Shown: positions 1 through 9,464 of the stretch, in pieces
How positions within the stretch are numbered: the first letter of the stretch is position 1
How the letters are laid out: each line of letters starts with the position of its first letter
Origin: Lentibacillus juripiscarius JCM 12147
GTDB lineage: Bacteria; Bacillota; Bacilli; Bacillales_D; Amphibacillaceae
DNA: 64,000 nucleotides
Assembly (NCBI GenBank): GCA_001311805.1
Contig: BBCA01000001.1
Span: 1 to 64,000 of the forward strand
Direction: 5' to 3'
Position numbers and translations under genes: made by a program
Notes under the pieces: generated by a model
Told to the model about the DNA's origin: nothing
What the model saw: only the letters and a program-made list of their open reading frames with translations
Database searches by the model: none

Positions 1-37
1 AGCGAGTCATAATGGCTTTGTCCAAGCCAACTTTTTC

Positions 38-66
38 ATTATATCAGGCAGCCAACTTAATGTCAA
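38..66 (-). promoter_or_regulatory. rrn-type promoter P3 (reads leftward off the window)
   Basis: On the minus strand a perfect -35 TTGACA (61-66) is separated by 17 bases from a perfect -10 TATAAT (38-43). It is the most downstream of three tandem promoters. In B. subtilis lysS is followed by an rRNA operon, so these promoters most likely drive a 16S-23S-5S operon lying just left of position 1. The rRNA itself is not in the window, so that target is inference. Confidence 0.8.
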
Positions 67-131
67 CAATTATTTTTATTGAATTGTTTTATGCCTGTGC
101 GGTTGTGCTTCGCTGAAAAAGCGACTTTATT

Positions 132-160
132 AATATACCATCTTTCAAAATCGAAGTCAA
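132..160 (-). promoter_or_regulatory. rrn-type promoter P2
   Basis: Minus strand -35 TTGACT (155-160), 17-base spacer, -10 TATATT (132-137). The bases just downstream resemble the stringently controlled rrn promoters of Bacillaceae as I remember them. It lies about 95 bp upstream of P3, as in tandem rrn promoters. Confidence 0.75.
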
Positions 161-222
161 CAACTTTTTTATTTCGTTTGCTGCTTTCGTTTTTGGCCGC
201 ATCTGTTGGCGCGACATTTAAT

Positions 223-251
223 AATTTATCATGTTTGCCATCCGGAATCAA
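223..251 (-). promoter_or_regulatory. rrn-type promoter P1
   Basis: Minus strand -35 TTGATT (246-251), 17-base spacer, -10 TAAATT (223-228). It is weaker than P2 and P3 but regularly spaced about 91 bp upstream of P2. It is the third member of the inferred rRNA-operon promoter set. Confidence 0.55.
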
Positions 252-510
252 TAGTAAATAAATAAAAATTAAATGGTTTTTTATCCATCTGTTCAGCCGG
301 GTACCCCACCTGCCATGCACACATATTTGAGTCACTAACAGCAAAAGATAAAGGATTGGTTCGTTGTCAGGTTCGCGATTAATTAATTCGCTCCATCGCA
401 GACAACAAAAATTGCCCACGTTCTTCCTTCTATCCGTTCATCACCACGGAATCCTCAGTACGGGGCCTTTTTCCAAGCCCCGCACTTTGATCCTCATCCT
501 TTGAGTGATT
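252..510. other. Gene-free stretch upstream of the rrn promoters
   Basis: I see no supportable gene here. A minus-strand reading frame spans 63-419, but it runs through all three promoters and resembles nothing I recognise. A strong GC hairpin at 458-485 lies downstream of lysS; it has no U-tract on the minus strand, so it is at best a weak terminator for lysS. Confidence 0.6.
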
Positions 511-597
511 GTTCAAAAAAGTCCGGTAAAGGCGATCGGCGTCACAAACTTAGCCTGCCAATCCTTTTTATCCTCCTTCTTGAACACGCACTTTAAG
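511..597 (-). repeat. Interspersed repeat family A, copy A1 (short form)
   Basis: The element is bounded by GTTCAAAAAAG and CTTCTTGAAC, a near-perfect terminal inverted repeat. On the minus strand it begins with a GTTCAA-GAAGGAGGATAAAAAGG core next to the lysS stop. The same ends recur at 7335-7609 and 29612-29681. This copy has only about 50 bp of interior. Confidence 0.8.
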
Positions 598-598
598 A

Positions 599-2120
<1,522 letters not shown>

Positions 2121-2250
2121 CAATCCTGTATTTTTCTAACGTATAGTATAAAAGAAAACCAGTCGACTTTCATCCCCAGGGTTCTGCACTGCGCTGCAAC
2201 TGCACGGATCCGTCAAGCCGCACTCAAACCCAGTCATTACAACAGCCGCA

Positions 2251-3229
2251 TTAGGATGCGCTCTCAGAACCCTCAAGTTCTTCCGCAAATGTGTACAGTA
2301 GGTCGGTCAATTCTTTTTTGTCGTTGTTTCATTAACTTTACGACGTACTTTTCCACCGCCACGCAGGCCTTTCAAGTACCATGCTGCATGTTTGCGCATC
2401 TCCATTACTGCAATTTTTTTCGCCCTTCAGTTTGATAAGGCGCTCCATGTGCAGCATAATTTTTCTCTTGGAGATGGGCTGGAAATCAATTCGCCAGTTT
2501 CTAAATATTGGGCTATCTGGTAAATAATCCATGGATTACCCAGAGCAGCACGTCCTATCATAACGGCGTCTACACCTGTTTCGTCCAGCTGCTGTTTTGC
2601 TGCCTGCGGACTGTCGATGTCGCCGTTGCCAATAACCGGTATATCGACAGCCTGCTTTACCTTCTTGACAATTTCCCAGTCTGCAGTTCCCTCATACATT
2701 TGCAACCTTGTCCTGCCGTGCAGTGCAACTGCTTTGGCACCAGCAACTTCAATTGCTTTAGCATTTTCAATTGCATAGATATGATCGTCGTCCCAGCCGG
2801 AGCGCATCTTAACAGTGACAGGTTTATCAACATTATTAACGACTGCTGTCACCATTTCATGGATTTTCTCCGGATCGAGCAGCCATCTGGAACCCGCATC
2901 ACATTTCGTGATTTTCGGTGCAGGACAGCCCATATTGATATCAATAATGCTGGCATTGGTATTCTGATCAACATAATGGGCCGCTTTGACCAATGAATCC
3001 TTTTCACCGCCAAAGATCTGCAGACTCATTGGCATTTCGCCTTCATCTATATAAAGCATGTTCATGGATTTATCATTTTATTGTTAATGCCTTTGTCACT
3101 GACCATTTCCGCGCAGACGAGCCCTGCTCCAAATTCTTTGACTAATCAGGCGGAAAGCGGAGTTCGAAACACCAGCCATCGGTGCCAGAACAACACGTTT
3201 GGAATGGTAATATCACCGATCGTAAACAT
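2251..3229 (-). CDS. dus: tRNA-dihydrouridine synthase (frameshifted)
   Basis: A flavin enzyme that reduces uridine to dihydrouridine in tRNA D-loops; orthologue of B. subtilis YacF/DusB by content and position. The central frame carries the NMGCP motif, [14 protein letters not shown] and the phosphate-binding GNGD. The N-terminus begins at an ATG preceded by GGAGG (M-F-T-I-G) and joins the core only after indels near 3195 and 3135. The C-terminus ([19 protein letters not shown], ending [10 protein letters not shown]) needs another near 2460. With these corrected it is full length at about 325 residues. I read the indels as sequence errors because nothing else is lost. Confidence 0.88.
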
Positions 3230-3232
3230 TGG

Positions 3233-3457
3233 TTAATCCTCCTTCTCACCATTGCTGCTGTTTATCAGTTCCTGCCTAGGTATTTGCAGATGCCTGGCTA
3301 TTTGATCCAATCGTTCCTCCGAGGGCTCTGTCTGCCCCCGTTCCAATTTACCAAGGGTGATGATAGGAAGATTCAATTCCTGAGCCAGTTCCGCCTGCGT
3401 GTACCCTTTTAATTTACGAAACGCTTTTATTCTTCTGCCGACCCTCTCTCTGTCCAT
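3233..3457 (-). CDS. yazB: Small XRE-family helix-turn-helix protein (YazB-like)
   Basis: A 74-residue protein that is essentially one Cro/CI-type helix-turn-helix (TQAELAQELNLPIITLGKLERG, residues about 19-40). It sits between folK and dus exactly where B. subtilis has yazB, and its start overlaps the end of folK by 31 bp, implying translational coupling in the folate operon. Its target is unknown; a local regulator is a guess. Confidence 0.85.
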   Translation of the reverse strand: MDRERVGRRIKAFRKLKGYTQAELAQELNLPIITLGKLERGQTEPSEERLDQIARHLQIPRQELINSSNGEKED

Positions 3458-3942
3458 CGTGTTACATCCTTTATGTCTCTTTCGGAAAGTGCATCTATAT
3501 AATCGGAAATTGGTTTATCCGCTGGGGGCAATGTCAAGTCAGGTGCGATTTCGCCCAGCGGGATAAGTACAAATGCCCGTTCATGCATACGTGGATGCGG
3601 AAGGGTCAATTGTTCTGTTTGTCTATTTTCTTGATTATAAACTAAAATGTCAAGGTCAAGTGTGCGGGGGCCAAATCGGAACTCCCGCTCTCTTCCCAGC
3701 TTCTTTTCAATTTGCTGACAGACATCCAATAATGCCAACGGAGAAAGCGAGGTCTCTGCCTTTAGCACCATGTTCAAAAAGTCAGCCTGTTCCGTATACC
3801 CGACCGGTGCCGTCTGATAAATGGATGATGATTTGATGACAGTCAGCCGGGGATCGTCCTCCAATAAATGCACTGCCCTTTTCAGATAGTCTTCCCTTGG
3901 TTCAATGTTTGACCCTAATGCAAGATATACTGTTTCCATCAT
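3427..3942 (-). CDS. folK: 2-amino-4-hydroxy-6-hydroxymethyldihydropteridine pyrophosphokinase
   Basis: Transfers pyrophosphate from ATP to 6-hydroxymethyl-dihydropterin, the step before FolP. Visible motifs are LALGSNIEPREDYL at the N-terminus, FGPRTLDLDILVY in the centre and PHPRMHERAFVLIPL near the C-terminus; length is about 171 residues. As given, the frame is continuous with folB, but that fusion depends on one extra base in an A run at 3957-3962. The natural arrangement is a folK ATG (3942) overlapping the folB TGA. Confidence 0.93.
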   Translation of the reverse strand: MMETVYLALGSNIEPREDYLKRAVHLLEDDPRLTVIKSSSIYQTAPVGYTEQADFLNMVLKAETSLSPLALLDVCQQIEKKLGREREFRFGPRTLDLDILVYNQENRQTEQLTLPHPRMHERAFVLIPLGEIAPDLTLPPADKPISDYIDALSERDIKDVTRWTERGSAEE

Positions 3943-4305
3943 TCGTTTCGCTCCCGAAAAAATTTCTGCCGCTACTGACCGGTAGTGCCCCGGTATTGGC
4001 GGATCTGGCTTGGTGATGCGAATGCGGCAAGCCTCCAGTATGGAATATGACTGAAACAATCGTTCTGAAATTGTTTCAGCCAGCGCCTCAAGCAAGTTCA
4101 CCGGCTTGCCTTCCATAACTTCTTTCACAAGCTCGTAAGCATCCCCGTAATCAATGGAATCGTTCATATCATCTGACTTGCCTGGCTTTTTCAGACTAAA
4201 CTTAAGCTCCGCATCTACAGAAAATCGCTGGCCAAGCTTTTTCTCTTCCTCAAAGAGGCCATGATAGCCGTAAAACGCCATCCCGTTCAACAAAATTTTA
4301 TCCAT
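3939..4305 (-). CDS. folB: Dihydroneopterin aldolase
   Basis: Cleaves dihydroneopterin to 6-hydroxymethyl-dihydropterin for folate synthesis. The GYHGLFEEEKKLGQRFSVD segment is diagnostic and the start ATG follows AAGGAG. As printed, the protein continues into FolK through FSGAKRMMETV. Removing one base from the six-A run at 3957-3962 gives the family ending AEIFRERNE and a TGA at 3941-3939 that overlaps the folK ATG. I therefore annotate two genes and treat the 303-residue fusion as an artefact. It overlaps folP by 8 bp. Confidence 0.92.
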
Positions 4306-5130
4306 TGCTTCCCACTCCTTGTTTAAAAAGCATGGCATCCATCATTTTTGCCAGTTCCACATGCAAAGGTACATTGTGAACACGGACAATTTGTGCCCCT
4401 TTCTCAATTCCCAGACAGGTAGTTGCTCCAGTTCCGTTATCCCGTTCAGGTGCGGGCAAATCCAGAATCCTTCCGATAAATGATTTACGCGATGTGCCAA
4501 GGAGCAGCGGGTAGCCGAGGTCCGTAAATGCCTCTAGCTGATTCATGACCATCAGATTATCCTGTGGCGTCTTTGCAAAACCCACACCGGGATCCAGAAT
4601 AATGTTTTCCGGAACAACACCAGCGTCAAGAGCAATATCAATACTTTCCTGCAAATCGTGTTTCATATCATCTATAATCGACGTATAATTCTTGTTCGTC
4701 CGGTTGTGCATCAAAATAATCGGTGCGTTATGCGCTGCCGCTACCTGTGCAATGGCAGGCTCTTTTTTTGCACCCCAGACATCGTTAATGATATCAGCAC
4801 CTGCTTCCAATGCCTGACGGGCTGTTTCCGCTTTATATGTATCAATGGATATCGGAATCGTAACATAATCTTTAACAGCACGAATCATGGGAATCACCCG
4901 CTGAAGCTCTTCCTCCAGCGATACCGACTCATGATCCGGGCGTGTCGATTCTCCGCCGATATCAATGATATCCGCTCCCTGTTTTTCCATCTGAACAGCT
5001 TGTTCAATAACTTCATCAGCCGATGTGTAATTTCCACCATCCGAAAAAGAATCAGGGGTTACATTTAATATACCCATAATATGGGTGCGTTCAGACAAAT
5101 CGTATGTATTTATTTTGTTTTCAGTTTCAT
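4298..5130 (-). CDS. folP: Dihydropteroate synthase
   Basis: Condenses p-aminobenzoate with the pterin pyrophosphate; target of sulfonamides. Motifs: MGILNVTPDSFSDGG, IDIGGESTRPD, DPGVGFAKTPQDN and GTSRKSF. The uninterrupted frame starts only at a TTG (5098) without a ribosome site. An ATG at 5130 behind AGGG (M-K-L-K-T-K) joins the frame after one indel near 5113 and gives a more normal N-terminus. In B. subtilis pabB-pabA-pabC sit between cysK and folP; here folP follows cysK after 246 bp. Confidence 0.9.
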
Positions 5131-5238
5131 CCTGTACCCTTCTTTCATCGATCAGATTATGTCACTACCATCCTATCACAGCCTAAAAAAAGCGGAAGCA
5201 GGCACCATCAAAGCCGCAGCTGATTTCCCAGTCATTTA

Positions 5239-5298
5239 ATTAGAAAGACTCGGCATCTGCCTCGTCTTTTAGCAAATGCCGAAGTTTTTGCTTATAAG
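5239..5298. repeat. Interspersed hairpin repeat family C, copy C1
   Basis: About 60 bp of the form ATTAGAAA-CTCGGCATCTGC-GTCTTTT-GCAAATGCCGAAG-CTTATAAG, folding on its two halves. Related copies are at 9362-9418 and 53594-53653. It lies just 3' of cysK and may work as a transcript-end hairpin. Confidence 0.7.
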
Positions 5299-5376
5299 TT
5301 CATCCATAATTTATACTTTCTGACGTCACAAAAAGAACCGTACATAAACGGCACCGGTTTCGACTAGCTTTTCCCA

Positions 5377-6299
5377 TCAGTCATCATATTGATACAGTGG
5401 AGTGGATAAGTACCGCTCGCCATTATCTGGTATGATCGCGAGCACCTTTTTCCCTTTGCCAAGCGTTTTGGCAACCTTTTTAGCCGCGGCGACGGCAGCA
5501 CCCGATGAAATTCCGCCAAGTACGCCTTCCAATCGGGCAACTTCACGTGATGTTTCAAATGATTCTTCATTGGAGATCCGAATAACTTCGTCGTAAATGG
5601 ATGTATCCAGAGTTTCCGGCACAAAGCCTGCACCAAGTCCCTGAATTTTATGCGGCCCTGGTGTGTCACCGGACAGCACGGCTGAATCTTCCGGCTCAAC
5701 GGCATAAATTTGAATTCCTTCAAAGTGCTTTTTCAGTACTTTCCCGGCTCCAGTCACTGTTCCTCCAGTGCCAATACCGGAAATAAACGCATCAAGACCA
5801 TCGCTCATCTGTTTGACAATTTCATTCCCTGTTGTGCGTGCATGCACTTCCGGGTTCGCTTCGTTGCTAAATTGTTGTGGCATGAAATAGCCATGTTCTT
5901 CTTTAAGTTCTTCCGCTTTTTTAATCGCACCCTTCATCGCATCTGCACCAGGTGTCAGCACAAGCTCAGCCCCATAGGCGCGCAGCAGATTGCGTCGCTC
6001 CTGGCTCATCGTGTCAGGCATGACCAATACAGCTTTATAGCCTTTCGCTGCAGCGACCATCGCCAGCCCGATTCCGGTATTCCCGCTCGTCGGCTCAACG
6101 ATAGTGTCCCCCTCTTTCAGTTCCCCACTTTTTCAGCTGCCTCAATCATAGATAAGGCAATCCGATCCTTCACAGAGCTGCCAGGGTTCATGAATTCCAG
6201 TTTCAAATAAACATCAGCACTGTCATCCTCAATAGAACGGTTCAGCTTTACAATAGGCGTCTCCCCTATCAGACCTGCAATATTATCAGCGACTCGCAT
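5377..6299 (-). CDS. cysK: Cysteine synthase A, O-acetylserine (thiol)-lyase (one frameshift)
   Basis: PLP enzyme making cysteine from O-acetylserine and sulfide. The PLP lysine lies in [20 protein letters not shown] and [12 protein letters not shown] bind substrate and phosphate. The frame breaks at about 6121 in a G4 run (minus strand); a fifth G restores [18 protein letters not shown]. The start ATG at 6299 follows GGAGG. A good promoter at 6348-6376 and a dyad at 6314-6336 lie directly upstream. About 307 residues when corrected. Confidence 0.95.
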
Positions 6300-6313
6300 G
6301 TGGACCCCTCCTA

Positions 6314-6336
6314 ATTCCTAGTAATTTTATAGGATT
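6314..6336. promoter_or_regulatory. Dyad between cysK promoter and start, candidate CymR operator
   Basis: Inverted repeat ATTCCTA-N9-TAGGATT begins about 5 bp downstream of the predicted cysK transcription start. Location fits a repressor site. In B. subtilis cysK is repressed by CymR, but I cannot confirm the match to the CymR consensus from memory. Confidence 0.45.
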
Positions 6337-6347
6337 TATATATCACA

Positions 6348-6376
6348 ACTATATGCTGTAGCCGAAAAATTGTCAA
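6348..6376 (-). promoter_or_regulatory. cysK sigma-A promoter
   Basis: Minus strand -35 TTGACA (6371-6376), 17-base spacer and -10 TATAGT (6348-6353), about 42-50 bp upstream of the cysK ATG. Confidence 0.75.
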
Positions 6377-6387
6377 CGAAAACACTA

Positions 6388-7285
6388 TCATTCATCACCG
6401 TATACCCATTCCACATCTAATTCACTCCAAAGCGATGCAGCGGATAATGACTGGTCCAATTTATCCATAGCCAGCTCCCTTTTTACATAGGGTTTCATTT
6501 CATCATAAGTGAATTCTATAGCAGAAAGTTTTCGGTGAACAAAGATGATTGCAAAACCATTATCGCGCCTGATTGGTTCACTGTATGTACGCTCCTCCAT
6601 ATCCGTGGAAGCTGTCATATAAGAGGCAGGGAAGGACCGGCTTGAATTGACGAAAAACCTAAGTAGCCGCCGTCTTGTTTTGTATCTTCATCCATTGAAT
6701 ACTTCCGTGCAAGCTTGCCAAATTCGGAACCACCCGCTAGCTTCTTTCGTACCTTTTCAGCTGTTTTTCTATCAGGTACGACAATATGGGAAAGCTGAGT
6801 GGACGCTTTGAAATCATATTGGTTCTGATACTTGTCATAATATGTTTTCACGCGGTCTTCGGGTATATGTACATCGGCTGTCAGAAGAGCTTCCAGCCGA
6901 TAGCGATATAAAATATCCTCACGCCACTTTTTTTCATTTTTCTTGGTTATTTTTTCTGTCATAACGCCTTGTGTGGTCGTCAGCAGTGCTATTTCCCGGG
7001 CAATGACCTTTTCGCTCACACTAACACCAAGCTCTTTTGCCAGCTGGCGGACAACCTCATAATCAATCATCGTTTCCAGTTGTGCCTTCCCTTGATTTTC
7101 CCTTAGTGATGTCATCCATTCATCGTAGGAGATTTCCCTATCACCAATACAGCGGCAGGCTCCGACTGATCGATAGCTGTGCCACTTTCCAGCTTGATTT
7201 GCTTTTGCTGGCTCCAAAACAGGAGGGTTGTTATGTTTGTGATAAGCAGCACCGCCACAACTCCCCAAAGAAGTTTCCTGTTCAT
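6388..7285 (-). CDS. yacD: PrsA/parvulin-like peptidyl-prolyl isomerase, YacD-like (two frameshifts)
   Basis: A membrane-anchored extracytoplasmic foldase related to PrsA. The true N-terminus is MNRKLLWGVVAVLLITNITTL (ATG at 7285 after GGAG), one transmembrane anchor with no lipobox cysteine visible. A missing base near 7145 joins it to IGDREISYDEW. The parvulin domain follows (SHIVVPDRKTAEKV, YSMDEDTKQDGGYLGFF), and a second missing T near 6645 leads into the C-terminal 76 residues ending VEWVYGDE. Corrected length is about 298 residues. It lies between hslO and cysK as in B. subtilis. Confidence 0.88.
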
Positions 7286-7334
7286 GGGTAACTCCTTTCC
7301 GCTTTATGTCTGGGCTGACTCTTTTTAAGAAGTA

Positions 7335-7609
7335 GTTCAAAAAGTCCGGTAAAAATGACACATCGAATTTCTTCGTTGGCTTGTTTCTCCGCTCCTTGGA
7401 AAAGAAATACGCTTTTCCTGCGTGCGATGCCGGTTCAGGGAAGCATTCCTTGTGCTCATGTATCTAAATACATACATTCCACTCCTTGGGAAAGAAGAAC
7501 ACTTTCCCAGCGTGCGAAGCGGTTCAGGGTAGCTTTACTTCTGCTCGAAACGACGCCGCCTTGAAATTCTCGGTCCTTTTTATCCTCCTTTTTGAACACG
7601 CATTTTAAG
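7335..7609 (-). repeat. Interspersed repeat family A, copy A2 (long form with internal duplication)
   Basis: Ends are GTTCAAAAAG (7335) and CTTTTTGAAC (to 7597), a perfect 10-bp terminal inverted repeat, with a shared flank to 7609. The interior holds two imperfect tandem units, about 7388-7443 and 7480-7535. Each has a short hairpin: GGGAAAG/CTTTCCC in one and GGAAAAG/CTTTTCC in the other, so one base pair has changed on both sides. The minus strand starts with AAAAAGGAGGATAAAAAGG, and the last codons of hslO lie inside the element. Confidence 0.85.
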
Positions 7610-8463
7610 TTCACTCAACTCTTCTTCATTAAACCGGTAGACTTCATTGCAGAAATGGCATGTTGCTTCTGCACCGTGGTCTTCCTCAATCATGCTTTGA
7701 ATTTCTTCTTTCCCTAATCCAATCAGCGCCTGCTGCAGCCGTTCCCTTGAGCATTTGCACTGAAACCGGACCGGCAGGCGTCCTTGAATTTTCACGTCGT
7801 CTTCCTGAAAGAGACGTTCCAATATTCCCTCAGGTGACACACCTTCTCTAATTAACTGGGAAATTGGAGGCATAGCCCCGATTCTCTCCTGACACGCGCA
7901 ATAACTGCATCATCTGCACCAGGCATCACCTGAACAATAAAACCGCCGGATGCGAGGATGCTATGATCAGGATTAACAAGGACACCTGCACCTACTGCAG
8001 AAGGAATTTGTTCCGAATTGGCAAAGTAATACGTGAAATCTTCTCCTATTTCACCTGACACAATCGGTACATGACCGGTGAAGTAATCTTTCAAACCCAG
8101 ATCCTTCACAACACTAATGTTACCTTCCCCAACGGCGCGGGCAACATCCAGTTTCCCCTGGTTATTCAGGTCAAAATCCACGTGTGGGTTCGTTACATAC
8201 CCGCGTACATCACCTGTGGCATCGCTGTCAGCAACAATAGCGCCGATTGGGCCATTGCCTTCCACCTTCACAGTCAGTGAATCGTCACCTTTCAGCATTG
8301 CGCCCATCATTGCACTAATGGTAATAGTTCGGCCAAGTGCGGCCGATGCCGTCGCCCAAGTGTCCTGCCTGACCTGCGCCTCTTTGACCGTATTGGTTGT
8401 GCTGATCGCATACGCACGAATCATGCCATTATATACTGTTGACTTTACTATATAGTCTTTCAT
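7580..8463 (-). CDS. hslO: Redox-regulated chaperone Hsp33 (one frameshift)
   Basis: Cytoplasmic holdase activated by oxidation of a zinc-bound cysteine cluster. The four cysteines are visible as CKC and CHFC in the C-terminal 97 residues. The N-terminal 200 residues show the family core ([39 protein letters not shown]). The parts are joined by one missing base near 7880 ([17 protein letters not shown]). The last residues, RVQKGG, are encoded by the flanking repeat A2, so the natural C-terminus may have been replaced. Start ATG follows AAAGGGG. Confidence 0.93.
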
Positions 8464-8493
8464 TAGGTATTCATCCCCTTTTCTGTCACACTT

Positions 8494-9273
8494 TTAATAC
8501 GAACGCCGATTGCTTGAATAATACAACTTATACAGACCTTTCAGCGTCAGATGCTTGTCCGCATGATCAATTGTTTCGGACTTGTTGGCGATTAACGGAG
8601 CAAGACCACCAGTTGCAACGATGGCCGGGGCTGTATCCATTTCCCGCTTCATTCTGTTTACGATCCCGTCAACCTGTGCCACATACCCATAAAAAACTCC
8701 AGATTTCATTGCATCGACTGTTGAACGGCCAATCACTTTTTCCGGTTCCTGAATCTCTATCTTCGGAAGCTTGGATGCCTTTTGGTACAAAGCCTCCAGT
8801 GAAATCTGGATCCCAGGCACAATCAGGCCGCCATGATATGCCGCATCACTGTTAATACAGCAATATGTTGTAGCGGTACCGAAATCAATAATGATCAGTG
8901 GCGCACCATAATCTTCAATTGCACCGACAGCATTGACAATGCGGTCAGCACCAATTTCTTCGGGATTGGGATAGGACATCTTTAAAAATTTATGGGCTGA
9001 TGCACTGCTGATAATCATTGGCTCTATGTGAAAATATTTTGTGCACATTTTCTCTAATGCAAACATAATGGGCGGAACGACAGAGGAGATGGCAATCCCG
9101 CTGATGTCTGATAATGCAATATTTTTATGTTCCAGCAATGATTTGATTAACATGGCATATTCATCTTCTGTTTTATGGCGATCAGTTTTAATGCGCCATT
9201 CGTAAATCAATGTATCTCCATCAAATACACCAAGCACGGTGTTTGTATTACCGGCGTCGAGTACAAATAACAT
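8494..9273 (-). CDS. coaX: Type III pantothenate kinase
   Basis: First enzyme of coenzyme A synthesis, phosphorylating pantothenate. The uninterrupted 259-residue frame has the ASKHA-fold motifs [14 protein letters not shown] at the N-terminus, [23 protein letters not shown] and GGLIVPGI. It lies between ftsH and hslO as in B. subtilis, 30 bp before hslO, probably in one transcript. Confidence 0.96.
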   Translation of the reverse strand: MLFVLDAGNTNTVLGVFDGDTLIYEWRIKTDRHKTEDEYAMLIKSLLEHKNIALSDISGIAISSVVPPIMFALEKMCTKYFHIEPMIISSASAHKFLKMSYPNPEEIGADRIVNAVGAIEDYGAPLIIIDFGTATTYCCINSDAAYHGGLIVPGIQISLEALYQKASKLPKIEIQEPEKVIGRSTVDAMKSGVFYGYVAQVDGIVNRMKREMDTAPAIVATGGLAPLIANKSETIDHADKHLTLKGLYKLYYSSNRRSY

Positions 9274-9361
9274 TTACGACCAAACCTTCCTATAGACCTT
9301 TTTCTATCTTTTTACTATATCATAAATCTATACTGTGTCATTAAGGAAAAACCTCGCCTTT

Positions 9362-9418
9362 ATTAGAAAACTCGGCATTTGCCCCGTCTTTTTAGCAAAT
9401 GCCACAATACTTTCTGTC
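9362..9418. repeat. Interspersed hairpin repeat family C, copy C2
   Basis: ATTAGAAAACTCGGCATTTG, a GTCTTTTTAG loop region and CAAATGCC form the same fold as C1, with a decayed right arm. It lies between ftsH and coaX, just beyond the ftsH terminator hairpin. Confidence 0.65.
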
Positions 9419-9420
9419 GT

Positions 9421-9456
9421 TAAATAAATACAGCCTCCCATAACGATGAGAGGCTG
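9421..9456 (-). terminator. Terminator after ftsH
   Basis: On the minus strand CAGCCTC-N10-GGAGGCTG is followed by TATTTATTTA, immediately 3' of the ftsH stop at 9465. Confidence 0.75.
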
Positions 9457-9464
9457 TAGCGTTT

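Noticed and set aside
63..419. 118-residue minus-strand frame at the left edge
   Set aside because: It runs across three rrn-type promoters, has no ribosome site worth noting and resembles nothing.
7355..7564. Cysteine-containing small frame MTHRISSLACFSAPWKRN (and its relative at 55779-55979)
   Set aside because: It is the reverse reading of family A repeats and lacks a ribosome site; it recurs only because the repeat does.
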